In this document: in pieces, positions 1-8,622 of the stretch | Position numbering within the stretch: position 1 is the stretch's first letter | Layout of the letters: every line of letters starts with the position of its first letter | Source: Nocardia concava NBRC 100430 | GTDB lineage: Bacteria; Actinomycetota; Actinomycetes; Mycobacteriales; Mycobacteriaceae | Direction: 5' to 3' | Assembly: GCF_000308815.1 (NCBI RefSeq) | Contig: NZ_BAFX01000124.1 | Location: forward strand, 62,001 to 126,000 | DNA: 64,000 bases | Position numbers and translations under genes: made by a program | The notes under the pieces: model-generated | What the model was told of the DNA's origin: nothing | What the model saw: only the letters and a program-made list of their open reading frames with translations | Database searches by the model: none

Positions 1-152
1 AATCCATGGCCCGGCGGCACGCGGACAGCAGCTCACGGGCGCTCCCGGTGGCCGACGCACCCCCGATCGACGCGGTGATCATGTGGACCGATCGAGCCCC
101 GAAACCCCTGGTCGACGAGCTGGTCAGCACGGCCCAGGGGGTGGCCGCATGA
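1..152 (+). CDS. 3' end of an unidentified protein (partial)
   Basis: An open frame enters from the left edge (complete codons begin at base 3) and ends at TGA 150-152, giving about 49 residues. Codon use is GC-rich in third positions, as in neighbouring genes. The tail (a hydrophobic strand around VIMWTD, then a helix PLVDELVSTA) vaguely resembles the C-terminus of a LysR-type effector-binding domain, but too little is present to assign a family. The following 205 bases up to the next start hold no gene I can support. Confidence 0.45.
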   Translation, partial: SMARRHADSSSRALPVADAPPIDAVIMWTDRAPKPLVDELVSTAQGVAA

Positions 153-357
153 CATCGGCGGGCTGGCGTCGAAAGCCGTGTTGGTCTTTGCCACCAGAAG
201 AAGCTGTTTCCCAGCCGGTTTCGGGCTCAGAAGGATCACCGAGTAGCAAAAAGGGGCATTCGTCCGATAGCCATCGGAACGCTTCGATTCCTAGGGTTGG
301 GTCGTCCGATCGCGAGGTCGGCCCCGCTCTGCCTGCACTGCGAACTGAAGGGGTTTC

Positions 358-720
358 ATGAGAACGTCATTGGGTGTCGCCGCACGGATTGCCGCGGTCA
401 GCATTACGGGTTTGGGTTTCGCGGCCGTCCTGGGGGCTGGTAGCGCACAGGCCGCGCCGCAGGACTGCAGTGTCACGAAGGGATTGACCGACGCGACCGC
501 CGTTTGCGCTCCCGACGGGGGCTCCAACTACGTCGTGCACCTGGATTGTGTCGGCCTCTACGCCAGCGGGCCGTTCCCGCTGTACGCGATCGGGCCGTAC
601 AAGTCGCTCAGCTATCCGTTCACCCCGTCGGGGCAGCCGGTTTCGGTTGGCTGCACGGGTATGGGGCCGGGTGTCATCGCCATAGCCACCAACGCTTATG
701 TCGAGGTCTACCACCCGTAA
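358..720 (+). CDS. small secreted protein, unknown function
   Basis: 120 residues. Residues 1-33 form a clear Sec signal peptide: basic N-terminus, hydrophobic stretch, and a GSAQA-like cleavage site before APQDC. The mature part of about 87 residues has four cysteines (QDC, AVC, LDC, VGC), enough for two disulfides, and many Gly, Pro and Tyr. It resembles the small secreted hypothetical proteins common in Nocardia and Mycobacterium. A GA-rich ribosome site (GAAGGGG) precedes the ATG. No enzymatic motif is visible. A strong hairpin follows ten bases after the stop. Confidence 0.7.
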   Translation: MRTSLGVAARIAAVSITGLGFAAVLGAGSAQAAPQDCSVTKGLTDATAVCAPDGGSNYVVHLDCVGLYASGPFPLYAIGPYKSLSYPFTPSGQPVSVGCTGMGPGVIAIATNAYVEVYHP

Positions 721-729
721 GGATGTAGA

Positions 730-765
730 CGAGAGGCCCGGATCCAGCTGGATCCGGGCCTCTCG
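730..765. terminator. bidirectional intrinsic terminator
   Basis: Perfect inverted repeat with 16-bp arms (CGAGAGGCCCGGATCC and its complement) and a 4-base loop AGCT. It lies between the convergent secreted-protein gene and the tetR gene. There is no clear U-tract, as is common in actinomycetes. Confidence 0.85.
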
Positions 766-770
766 TCGTG

Positions 771-1388
771 TCAGTCCACTGCCGATGTCACTCGAGCCGG
801 AGCCGCGGCGACGGCCAGCAGGGCGTCGGCGATCTGGTGGCAGAAGGCGTCGGCGTTCTCGTCGCCGTGCGTGAGGGCGCGGAAAAGCGTTGCACCGCGG
901 AGTAATTCGAAGACCGCGTCCGCATCGCAGGCGGGGGATGCCTGACCGGCGGCCGCGGCGTCGGCGAGGAGTTCGCGCAGGGCCGCGCGGGTGGGCTGCT
1001 CGCCGAGGTCGAGGATGCGGCGGTGTTCCTCGCGATTGTCGTGATAGGCGGCGAGCAGGCCGGGCAGAGCCGAGCGGGCGGGCGGATACGCGGCCGCGGC
1101 GAGGAACAGGCGGGTCCAGGCCAGCAGGTCGGCGCGCAGGTCGCCGGTCGGGACCGGGTAGTTGCCGGTGTCCAGGGTGAAGGCGGCGTCCTCGATGAGG
1201 GCTCGCTTGCTGGGCCAGCGGCGGTAGATGGAGGTGGCGACGACGCCGGCGCGGCGCGCGACCGCGGCAATGGTGGTGGCCTCGTAACCGTCGCTGACCA
1301 GCAGTTCCTGGGTGGCGGCGAGCACCTGCGCGTCCAATTGTGGATCACGCGGGCGGCCGGGACCGGAGCGCGGGGCGGGCTGGGTCAC
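771..1388 (-). CDS. TetR/AcrR family transcriptional regulator
   Basis: 205 residues with a GTG start at 1388. The N-terminal TetR helix-turn-helix covers about residues 18-65 (TTIAAVARRAGV, then SIYRRWPSKRALIEDA). The Ala-rich helical C-terminal half is the ligand-binding and dimerisation domain. It is divergent from the AttH-like/phosphotransferase pair at 1508-3651, the likely target. The 13-bp inverted repeat at 1389-1430 abuts its start codon and overlaps its ribosome site, so autoregulation is likely. The ligand cannot be predicted. Confidence 0.92.
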   Translation of the reverse strand: MTQPAPRSGPGRPRDPQLDAQVLAATQELLVSDGYEATTIAAVARRAGVVATSIYRRWPSKRALIEDAAFTLDTGNYPVPTGDLRADLLAWTRLFLAAAAYPPARSALPGLLAAYHDNREEHRRILDLGEQPTRAALRELLADAAAAGQASPACDADAVFELLRGATLFRALTHGDENADAFCHQIADALLAVAAAPARVTSAVD

Positions 1389-1430
1389 GGAGATCTCCTG
1401 TCGGCGAGTTTCGCGAAACAGGATATCTCC
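1389..1430. promoter_or_regulatory. candidate TetR operator
   Basis: Arms GGAGATCTCCTGT (1389-1401) and ACAGGATATCTCC (1418-1430) match at 12 of 13 positions. The 12-bp palindrome GTTTCGCGAAAC (1408-1419) lies inside and overlaps the right arm by two bases. The element sits between the divergent tetR and 1508 genes and touches the tetR start. Function is inferred from position and symmetry. Confidence 0.55.
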
Positions 1431-1507
1431 GGACCTCGTTTGAAATACGGTTCATCGCGTATTCGAATTACGGCGATGCGTCGCCGGGCTCCATGAGAGG
1501 ACCACCG

Positions 1508-2620
1508 ATGCTCACTCCTCACGATGAACTGCTCATCCACCAGCTGCCCACCACCTTCGATCACACCCTGCAGAGCGACCTGCGCTGGACCGAGCGAATC
1601 GTGTTGTACGGCTTCGACAAATCCGGCTCGGTCAATGTGATGACCGGTCTCGCGCGCTACCCCAACCGGAATGTGGTGGACGCCTACGTGATGATCACCA
1701 TCGACGACAAGGTGGCGCACGTGGTGCGGATGTCGCGTGAGATCACCGGGCAGCGCGACGGTTTGGACAACTGGCAGGTCGGGCCCTACCGCTACGAGGT
1801 GGTCGAACCGCTGCGCAAGGTGCGCGCCACCCTCGACGACAACGAGCACGGCATCCGCATGCAGCTCGACTTCGAGGGCCAATTCCCGGCCTACGAACAG
1901 GAACCCGCGTTCTTCCGCAGCCGCGGCCGGGTCCGCGAGGACGCCCGGCGGTACTACCAGAACGGGCGGATCAGCGGCTGGCTGGAGATCGAGGGCCAGC
2001 GCATCGACATCGACCCGGACAACTGGTGGTTCGGGCGCGATCACTCCTGGGGCACCCGGCACGGCGGGGGCGGCGGCAGCCTCTCCGAAGGTGAGGGCCT
2101 GCAGCCCGCGGAACTGCCCGACGGGGTGCTGTACTACATGGGCATCTTCCAATTCGACGATGAGCTGGTGCATTTCGCGCAGCGTGAGACCGCCGACGGC
2201 CAGCGCTGGCACTTCGAGGGCGCGATCTTCGAGCCGATCGATTCGGCCGCGGCGCCGATCCCGATCCTCGACGTGAAGCACGACCTGGAATTCCGCGACG
2301 ACTTCCGAATCATCAAGGGCGGCAAGTTCATCACTCAGTCTGCCGACGGGCGGGATCGCGAATTCACCTTGTCGCGGGTCACCAATTACTGGCCCGGCCT
2401 GGCCGGATACGACGTCTACCGCGGCTACGGTTCGGGGCTGTGGCGCGGGCCGTACTGGAGCGACAGCTTCACGGCCGACCTCACCGACACCGCCGACCTA
2501 CAGAAGGTCCAGGCGCTCAGTGGAACTCTGTGTCGGGTCGAGCACGAGGGCAAGGTCGGATACGGGCTCGTCGAGATGGTGTTCTACGGCCGCAACGCGC
2601 GCTACGGGTTCGCGGGGTAG
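1508..2620 (+). CDS. AttH/CrtC-like lipocalin-fold protein
   Basis: 370 residues. The ATG at 1508 is chosen because GAGAGG lies seven bases before it; upstream in-frame codons run into the operator region. The protein is soluble, beta-rich and full of Trp/Tyr, with a central IDPDNWWFGRDHSWGTR segment like the tandem lipocalin-type domains of AttH and hydroxyneurosporene synthase relatives. In actinobacteria such proteins are often paired with aminoglycoside-phosphotransferase-like proteins, as here (two bases to the next gene). The catalytic role is unknown. It is probably controlled by the divergent TetR. Confidence 0.7.
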   Translation: MLTPHDELLIHQLPTTFDHTLQSDLRWTERIVLYGFDKSGSVNVMTGLARYPNRNVVDAYVMITIDDKVAHVVRMSREITGQRDGLDNWQVGPYRYEVVEPLRKVRATLDDNEHGIRMQLDFEGQFPAYEQEPAFFRSRGRVREDARRYYQNGRISGWLEIEGQRIDIDPDNWWFGRDHSWGTRHGGGGGSLSEGEGLQPAELPDGVLYYMGIFQFDDELVHFAQRETADGQRWHFEGAIFEPIDSAAAPIPILDVKHDLEFRDDFRIIKGGKFITQSADGRDREFTLSRVTNYWPGLAGYDVYRGYGSGLWRGPYWSDSFTADLTDTADLQKVQALSGTLCRVEHEGKVGYGLVEMVFYGRNARYGFAG

Positions 2621-2622
2621 CA

Positions 2623-3651
2623 ATGACGAACGCACTCCGCCCGTCTCCCGAGGAATTACCGGCGGCGCTGGAACCGGCCCTGCGGCACCATCTTCCGCAG
2701 CTCGGCACCTCCACGGTCGCCGAGTTTGCGCGCACCGCGCGCGGATTCTCCACCGAGACATACCTGTTCGACGCGATGGGTGAGAACGGCACGGTGCCGC
2801 TTGTGCTGCGCCGCCCGCCGGAGAACGCCTTGTTCCCCGACTACGACCTACTGCGGCAGGTCCTGGTCATGCAACGGCTGGCCGGAACGTCCGTCCCGGT
2901 GCCGGCCGTCGCTTGGCTGGATCGCGGCACCGGAGCGCTGGGCAGTCCCTACTACGTGATGAACCGCCTGCCCGGCGACTCCCCCAGCGACTACCCGTCG
3001 TATCACTCGGCGGGTACGTATTTCGAGGCCACGCCGGAACAGCGGCAACGCATGTGGTGGGGCTGTGTCGACACGATGGCCGACATCCACGAATTGGATT
3101 GGCGGGAACTCCGACTGGACTTCCTGTCCTTCCCCCGCCACGGCCACGGAGCCGTCCACCAAATCGTCGGCTACCTGGACGCCGCCATGACCTGGGCCTG
3201 CGGCGGGGAACAACCGGAGATCTTCCGCCGTGCCCTCACCCATCTCCGCGACAACGCCTACGAGCCCGAGCGAGTCTCGCTCTGCTGGGGCGACGCCCGC
3301 ATGTCGAACATCCTCTACGACAAGGATTTCCGAGTAACCGGCGTCCTCGACTGGGAGATGGCATTCCTCGGCGACGGCGAGGCGGATCTGGCCTGGATGC
3401 TCTTCCTGGACTGGGCCAGCAGCGAATTCGAGGGCCACCCCCGACTCCCGGGCACCCCCTCCCGCGCCGAGACGATCGCCCACTACGAGAAACGCACCGG
3501 TCGCCCGGTGCGCCACTTGCACTACAACGAAGTCCTCGGGGTGGTGCTGCTCTCGATTCCCCTGCTGCGCATGACGAATCAGGTCAAGCTGCCGCCGGAG
3601 ATGAACATCACCGGGTTCTGCACCACCCGCCTCGAGCAACTACTCTCCTGA
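2623..3651 (+). CDS. phosphotransferase (APH) family protein
   Basis: 342 residues; the ATG at 2623 lies two bases after the preceding stop, so the two genes form an operon. The kinase-like fold shows the APH catalytic loop as CWGDARMSN (residues 221-229) with Asp224, and the metal-binding DWEMAFLGDGEADLAW (243-258). The usual His of the HGD motif is Trp, as in the acyl-CoA-dehydrogenase-linked subgroup of this family, which acts on lipid or small-molecule metabolism rather than on antibiotics. Its substrate is unknown. The last 12 bases overlap the convergent DUF308 gene. Confidence 0.85.
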   Translation: MTNALRPSPEELPAALEPALRHHLPQLGTSTVAEFARTARGFSTETYLFDAMGENGTVPLVLRRPPENALFPDYDLLRQVLVMQRLAGTSVPVPAVAWLDRGTGALGSPYYVMNRLPGDSPSDYPSYHSAGTYFEATPEQRQRMWWGCVDTMADIHELDWRELRLDFLSFPRHGHGAVHQIVGYLDAAMTWACGGEQPEIFRRALTHLRDNAYEPERVSLCWGDARMSNILYDKDFRVTGVLDWEMAFLGDGEADLAWMLFLDWASSEFEGHPRLPGTPSRAETIAHYEKRTGRPVRHLHYNEVLGVVLLSIPLLRMTNQVKLPPEMNITGFCTTRLEQLLS

Positions 3652-4224
3652 CGCTCTGCGTGTCCGGGCCTTCCAGAGCAACAGGGCGGACTGGACCAGG
3701 AAGAAGATGCCGCCGCCGGTGGCGTAGACCGACAGGACGTCCAGGGTCGGGGAATCACCGGCGGCTTGGGCGATGTAAACGGCGCCGACCAGGGCGGACA
3801 GACCGCCGGAGATGAGGGTGGGCCATTGTTTGCCGAGGATGGGGCCTCGGCGGTGGATGCCTACGACCAGTTGGGCGGCGCCGGAGAGGGTTGCCCAGGC
3901 GCCGAAGACGGTTAGGACGGCCGGGACGCCGCCTGCGGTGCCGGCTATGCCGAGGGCAATGGCGATGGTGGTGCTGAGGATGCCGTTGAAGGCGGTTACC
4001 CGGCGTTCGGAGGGGTTGGGGGTGGCCAGGTAGTCGACGGCGCAGGAGACGGCGTCGATGAGGGGGTAGATGACGAGGAGGGCGATGGCTACGGCGTTCA
4101 GCGGGTCGGGGGCGGTGGCGAAGGCGGCGGCCCAGAGGAGGGCCAGGAGGCCGCGGATCAGGGAGACACGGATGACGGAGGAACGTTCGGAAGCGGAAGT
4201 GGCCTGTGCCGCAGTTGTTGTCAT
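3640..4224 (-). CDS. DUF308/HdeD-like integral membrane protein
   Basis: 194 residues from the ATG at 4224 (MTTTAAQ). About five or six hydrophobic segments, small internal loops (PNPSERR, HRRGPILGK) and a basic C-terminus fit the HdeD/DUF308 family of six-helix inner-membrane proteins linked to acid or general stress in enterobacteria; the role in actinomycetes is unknown. The 160 bases upstream, to the end of the hydrolase gene, hold nothing I recognise. Confidence 0.75.
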   Translation of the reverse strand: MTTTAAQATSASERSSVIRVSLIRGLLALLWAAAFATAPDPLNAVAIALLVIYPLIDAVSCAVDYLATPNPSERRVTAFNGILSTTIAIALGIAGTAGGVPAVLTVFGAWATLSGAAQLVVGIHRRGPILGKQWPTLISGGLSALVGAVYIAQAAGDSPTLDVLSVYATGGGIFFLVQSALLLWKARTRRASGE

Positions 4225-4384
4225 GGGAGCTGCCCGTTCGAGTGGTTGAGGAAGTCGGTGGGGGTGGGCCCTCGCCCGTGCAGTACGGCGAGTTCGGACC
4301 AGCGCCACAGGGTCGCCGGGCCCGTGAAAACTGTTGTGGCGAAAGCCAGGTCACGGCGGACTGCGCGGAGCGAGGGCATGGCGG

Positions 4385-5269
4385 TCAGCCTTTCGGGGAG
4401 AAGACGAAGTCGAGGACCGCGGAGGTGAAGCGCTTCGGTTCCTCCAGATGGCCCATGTGGCCACTGTTTTCGAGGATCACCAGGCGCGAGTCAGGGATGA
4501 GGGTGTGGAGTTCCTCGGCCCAGCGGGGGCCGCAGATGACGTCGTGGCGGCCGACGATGATCAGGGTGGGGATGGTCGAATTCGGGAGGGACGCACGGTC
4601 GTCGATGAGGTCGGGGGTCAGGTCGGCGTTCAGGCCGGAGATGTAGGTGGCCTGGACGCCGGCACGGAAGGCAGCCCATCGCGGTTCGTCGGACCAGTAG
4701 TCGGCGAAGTAGGCGGGGAGGATGCCGCGGGCGACCGCGACGGTTTGTTCGTCGCTCGTAATGTCTTGCATGGCAGCGGCTGCCGCGAGCACCTCGGCCA
4801 GTTCGGGGCGGTCGGCATGGGCGGCGGCGAACTCCTGGAAGCGGCGTCCGGCCTCGGCACCGTGTTCGGGTCCGGTGACCGGGGCGCCCTCGTAGAGGAT
4901 CACGCCCGCGAGCCGCTCGGGGCGGTGCAGTGCGTGGTAGGCGGCGACGAACGCACCGTGGGAATGGCCGAGCAGATAGGCCTCGGGCACACCCAGGTGC
5001 TCGATGATCCGCTGCACCGCGAGACTGTAGCGCTCTCGGCTGTAGCCGTTCGGATGCGTTGGGAGACGGCCGGATTCGCCGGTACCCAGCGCCTCGATGT
5101 ACACCATGGTGAGGTGTTCCTCGAGCTCGGGCATGCGCAGGTATTCCCAGTGGATTCCGGGCCCGCCGGGATGCGCGAGGCATACCGGTCCGCGGCCGAA
5201 GACGTGATAGCGCTGGAGGATTCCGTCGGAGTCGAAGCTGTGGACGCCGGGTGTGAGCACGGTGGACAT
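4385..5269 (-). CDS. alpha/beta hydrolase (proline-iminopeptidase-like)
   Basis: 294 residues. The start ATG at 5269 overlaps the upstream stop as TGATG, implying translational coupling. The fold signature is complete: HPGGPG oxyanion region (residues 33-38), nucleophile Ser103 in GHSHG, acid Asp243 in GRHD, and His271 or His274 in SGHMGH. The HPGGPG motif is typical of proline iminopeptidase and related esterases. It is soluble, with no signal peptide. It is co-transcribed with an SRPBCC gene and divergent from the large LuxR regulator, whose control region holds TGACGTA elements. Confidence 0.88.
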   Translation of the reverse strand: MSTVLTPGVHSFDSDGILQRYHVFGRGPVCLAHPGGPGIHWEYLRMPELEEHLTMVYIEALGTGESGRLPTHPNGYSRERYSLAVQRIIEHLGVPEAYLLGHSHGAFVAAYHALHRPERLAGVILYEGAPVTGPEHGAEAGRRFQEFAAAHADRPELAEVLAAAAAMQDITSDEQTVAVARGILPAYFADYWSDEPRWAAFRAGVQATYISGLNADLTPDLIDDRASLPNSTIPTLIIVGRHDVICGPRWAEELHTLIPDSRLVILENSGHMGHLEEPKRFTSAVLDFVFSPKG

Positions 5270-5697
5270 CACTCCGCCTTCAGCGGGCCGGCGAACGCCT
5301 TGCGCAGCGAGGACGGGCCGACCAGCGGCAGCAGCGCGGCCAGCAGCTTGCCCTTGAGCGCCTTGGGGGTCCGGGTCAGTTCGACGTCGACCCGGGTGCC
5401 GAAGGTGTCGGGGGTGGCGCGAAACACCCAGCCGCCGCCCGCGCCGAAGAGCTTGGAATCCAGCGTGGTGATCACCACGGTGTCGCCGTCCGGATTCCAT
5501 TGGTAGCGGGCGCGTTCCCAGGCGGCGGCGGTGCCCTCGGTGACCTCGGCCCAGTTCTCGCCGCGGTCGTGGACGGTGAAGTGCTCGGCGTCGATGCTGG
5601 GCCACGCCTCGGCGCGGGAGGGCCCGAAGTCGGTGAGAACGGCGACGACCTCGGCGGGAGTCAGGCTGGACATCAGGTGAAAGCGAACGGTTGTCAT
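5269..5697 (-). CDS. SRPBCC family protein
   Basis: 142 residues from the ATG at 5697 (MTTVRFHL); the in-frame extension to 5781 would run through the putative control elements. The sequence has the START/Bet v1-like pattern: an N-terminal strand, then LTPAEVVAVLTDFGPSRAE, alternating strands, and a long C-terminal helix (SLRKAFAGPLKAE). Such proteins bind hydrophobic ligands or act as cyclases; no ligand is evident. It is the first gene of a two-gene operon with the hydrolase. Confidence 0.75.
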   Translation of the reverse strand: MTTVRFHLMSSLTPAEVVAVLTDFGPSRAEAWPSIDAEHFTVHDRGENWAEVTEGTAAAWERARYQWNPDGDTVVITTLDSKLFGAGGGWVFRATPDTFGTRVDVELTRTPKALKGKLLAALLPLVGPSSLRKAFAGPLKAE

Positions 5698-5735
5698 GGG
5701 AATCACCTTCGCCGCCGCAGGCAGGGCGCCGAATC

Positions 5736-5799
5736 TGTCAGTTGACGCTGAGGTGACGTAACTGTTTTTCGGTAACCTCACGGCAGGTCCCGTACGTCA
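5736..5799. promoter_or_regulatory. control region with TGACGTA elements (SRPBCC operon / LuxR gene)
   Basis: Between divergent genes. TGACGTA occurs at 5754-5760, preceded by CTGTCAGTTGACG, and its complement TACGTCA occurs at 5793-5799. A very similar CTGTCAGCTGACG-plus-TGACGTA arrangement lies at 14418-14443, and paired copies lie at 8548-8577 and 15413-15424. The recurrence suggests binding sites for one regulator, most simply the adjacent LuxR protein. Confidence 0.55.
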
Positions 5800-5827
5800 T
5801 CGCGGGTCCGGGAGGAGACCGCCACAC

Positions 5828-8536
5828 ATGCCGATGTTCGGACGAGACACCGAGCTGAAAGAACTGTCCGCCCTCGTGGACAACCCCGGCGACCGCAGCG
5901 GCTTCCTGATCGAGGGCGAGCCCGGAATCGGAAAATCCACGCTGGTCGAGGCGGCCGTCGCCGGTGCCACGGGTTTGCGAGTGCTGCGGACCGCCGGCCT
6001 CGAGGCCGAGCACGGCCTCGCCTTCGCGGGCCTGCATCGACTGCTGTACCCGCTGCGCCGCGAGTTCCAGGCCCTCCCGGCCCGCCAGTTCGATGCGCTG
6101 ACAACCGCTCTGGGCATGTCGGACAGCACCGAGGAACCGAGCCCGCACCTGGTGGGCCTGGCGGCACTGACCGTGCTGGCCGATGCCGCCTTCGAACGGC
6201 CGCTGCTGATCGTGGCCGAGGACGTGCACTGGCTCGATCCCGCCAGTGCCGAGGTGCTGGCCTTCGTGGTGCGACGCATCGAATCCGAACCGGTCGCGGT
6301 GCTGGCCACGCTGCGGGACGGCACGGGTTCACCGCTGCGCGAGGCCGGACTCACCGCCCTGCGCCTGCGGCCGCTCCCCCAGGACGAGGCCAACGCACTC
6401 CTCGACAGCGTCGTACCGGAACTGCCCGTCCAGGTCCGCCGCCGGGTGCTCGCCGAGGCTCACGGCAACCCGCTGGCGCTGACCGAACTTCCCACCGCGG
6501 CAACGGATCTCGCCGAACCGGTCATGATGCTGCCCTTGACCGAGCGGCTGGAACGCGCCTTCTCGGCGCGGGGCGCGACCCTGCCCGAACCGACCCGGGC
6601 CGCCCTGCTCGTCGCGGCCCTGAACGACAGCGACTCGATCACCGAGACACTCACTGCCGCGGGGATTGTCCAAGGCTCCCCGGCGACCGCGGAGATCCTC
6701 ACACCCGCCGTGACGGCCCACCTGATCGATATCGCCTCCGGCGCAGTGGCTTTCCGCCACCCGCTGGTCCGCTCGGCCTTGGTGGCCTCGGCCACGGCCG
6801 AGCAGCGACGCCGTGCCCATCTGGCATTGGCCGAGACGCTCGCCGAGTCACCGGATCGCCAGGTGTGGCATCGGGCGGCGGGCGTGGCCGGGGCCGATGA
6901 GGACGTGGCTACCGCCCTCGAACAGGCTGCCGAACGGTCCCGGCACCGCGGCGGCGCGATCGCCGCCCTGGAGCGCGCGGCCGCGCTCAGCGCCACGCCG
7001 GGCCGGCGCGCGGATCGCCTGCTGCGCGCGGCGGAACTGGCGGTCGATTCCGGTCAGCGGAAGACGGTCGAACGACTGGTCGACACCGCACGCACCCTGC
7101 CGCTCACGAGCGGACAGCAGGCCACGGCGAACTGGATCCTCAGCGGTTTCGAGGACGGCATGCGCGAGAATCCTTCGCACATAGGCGAATTGGCCGCACT
7201 CGCCGCCTCCGTCGCCGCCGACGGGTATACCGATTCGGCGCTGCGCATCCTCTGGGGCGCGGCCATGCGGTGCTACTGGTCCGAACCCGGTCCCGATATC
7301 CGGCGCGCGGTGCTCGCCGTAGCCGACACCTTCGGTGTTCCCGACGGCGACCCGCGGAAGCTCGCGGTCGACTCGATCGTGGCTCCGTTCGAGCGCGGCG
7401 AGCAGGTCCTGGGTCACTTGCGGGTGCTCGCCGCGACCACCGGACGCGATCCGGAGGTCGATCATCTGCTCGGCAGCGCGGCACACCAGGTCGGCGCCTT
7501 CGACCTCTCCGTGCACTTCGCCACCGCGGCCGCGGCCGGATTCCGGTCGTCCGGCCGGCTCGGGCTGTTGACCCGTGCCCTCGCGATCCAGGCCTGGGGC
7601 CTGGTGCGGGTCGGTGACCTCGCCACCGCCGCACCCATCGCGGCCGAGTCCGCGGCCTTCGCCCTGGAGACCCAGCAGACCTTCATGCATGCGTCGGTCG
7701 TCGCGATCCAGGCCGAGATCGCGGCGCTGCGTGGCGACTATCCGCAGGCCGCGGCGCTCGCGACGGACGCCGAACGCGTCGGTCTCGCGGCCGGCTCCCG
7801 GCCGGTGCTGGGCAAGGTGCTGCTCACCCGGGGGCTGATCGCGCTGGGCGAGGGCCGATTCGACGATGCCTTCACCGATCTGGCCCGCCTGCACGATCCG
7901 CGCGACCCGTCCTATTCGCTGTCGACGCACGCGTCCTTCCTCGCCGAACTCGCCGAGGCCGCGGTCCGCGCCGGGCAGACCGATGCCCTGCGCGACCTGC
8001 TTCGTGACGTGGAGCCGGTGGCCGCGTCCACGTCGTCGCCCGCCCTGCACATCGGGTTGCGCTACGCCCGGGCGGTACTGGCGGGTGATGATGCCGAGAA
8101 GCTGTTCGCCGAAGCTCTCGAGGCGGATCTCACCGGCTGGCCCGCCGAACGCGGCCGCCTGCATCTGGCCTACGGCGAATGGCTGCGGCGGCAGCGCCGG
8201 GTGGTGGAGTCCCGCACCCATTTGCGCACGGCCCGTGAGACTTTCGATGCCCTGGGCTTCACGGCGTGGAGTGAGCGGGCCCGCCTGGAACTGCGCAGCG
8301 CGGGCGAGTCGAGTCCGAACCGGAATCCGGACGCCCGCGATCAGCTCACCCCGCACGAGTTGAGCATCGCGCAGCTGGCGGCGCAGGGATTGACCAACCG
8401 GGAGATCGGGCAGCGGCTGTACCTGTCGCATCGGACGGTCAGCACGCATCTGCACCGGATTTTCCCGAAGCTGGGGATCAGTTCGCGCGGCGATCTCGCG
8501 GCGCTGCTGCCCCCGGCGGACGATCCGGCCGCATGA
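5828..8536 (+). CDS. LuxR-type large ATP-binding (LAL) transcriptional regulator
   Basis: 902 residues. An N-terminal AAA/NTPase domain shows Walker A GEPGIGKST (30-38) and a Walker B-like LLIVAEDVHWLD (126-137). A long TPR-like helical middle follows (about 350-820), and a C-terminal LuxR helix-turn-helix lies at about 840-890 (LTPHELSIAQLAAQGLTNRE, then SHRTVSTHLHRIF). This is the MalT/LAL architecture, in which ATP and an inducer switch the protein on. It stands between the divergent SRPBCC/hydrolase operon and the downstream hydrolase gene, and shared TGACGTA sites suggest that these, plus 13491-15339, are its targets. An alternative ATG lies two codons in. Confidence 0.93.
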   Translation: MPMFGRDTELKELSALVDNPGDRSGFLIEGEPGIGKSTLVEAAVAGATGLRVLRTAGLEAEHGLAFAGLHRLLYPLRREFQALPARQFDALTTALGMSDSTEEPSPHLVGLAALTVLADAAFERPLLIVAEDVHWLDPASAEVLAFVVRRIESEPVAVLATLRDGTGSPLREAGLTALRLRPLPQDEANALLDSVVPELPVQVRRRVLAEAHGNPLALTELPTAATDLAEPVMMLPLTERLERAFSARGATLPEPTRAALLVAALNDSDSITETLTAAGIVQGSPATAEILTPAVTAHLIDIASGAVAFRHPLVRSALVASATAEQRRRAHLALAETLAESPDRQVWHRAAGVAGADEDVATALEQAAERSRHRGGAIAALERAAALSATPGRRADRLLRAAELAVDSGQRKTVERLVDTARTLPLTSGQQATANWILSGFEDGMRENPSHIGELAALAASVAADGYTDSALRILWGAAMRCYWSEPGPDIRRAVLAVADTFGVPDGDPRKLAVDSIVAPFERGEQVLGHLRVLAATTGRDPEVDHLLGSAAHQVGAFDLSVHFATAAAAGFRSSGRLGLLTRALAIQAWGLVRVGDLATAAPIAAESAAFALETQQTFMHASVVAIQAEIAALRGDYPQAAALATDAERVGLAAGSRPVLGKVLLTRGLIALGEGRFDDAFTDLARLHDPRDPSYSLSTHASFLAELAEAAVRAGQTDALRDLLRDVEPVAASTSSPALHIGLRYARAVLAGDDAEKLFAEALEADLTGWPAERGRLHLAYGEWLRRQRRVVESRTHLRTARETFDALGFTAWSERARLELRSAGESSPNRNPDARDQLTPHELSIAQLAAQGLTNREIGQRLYLSHRTVSTHLHRIFPKLGISSRGDLAALLPPADDPAA

Positions 8537-8541
8537 CCGGT

Positions 8542-8583
8542 GTCGGATGACGTAACCGGGCGACACCGATTACGTCATTCGAC
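8542..8583. promoter_or_regulatory. inverted-repeat operator with paired ATGACGTAA
   Basis: ATGACGTAA (8547-8555) and TTACGTCAT (8570-8578) form a perfect 9-bp inverted repeat. With flanks, the arms are 14 bp with one mismatch and a 14-bp spacer (8556-8569). It lies between the LAL regulator stop and the lipoprotein hydrolase start. This is the clearest example of the TGACGTA element seen at four places in the first 16 kb. Confidence 0.65.
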
Positions 8584-8622
8584 GCTCGCCGCCGGGCCGG
8601 GCCGATTCCTAGCGTCGAGGGC

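Noticed and set aside
2623..3651. Aminoglycoside resistance kinase
   Set aside because: The HGD motif is WGD and the gene pairs with an AttH-like protein, as in the metabolic APH subgroup; no resistance context.
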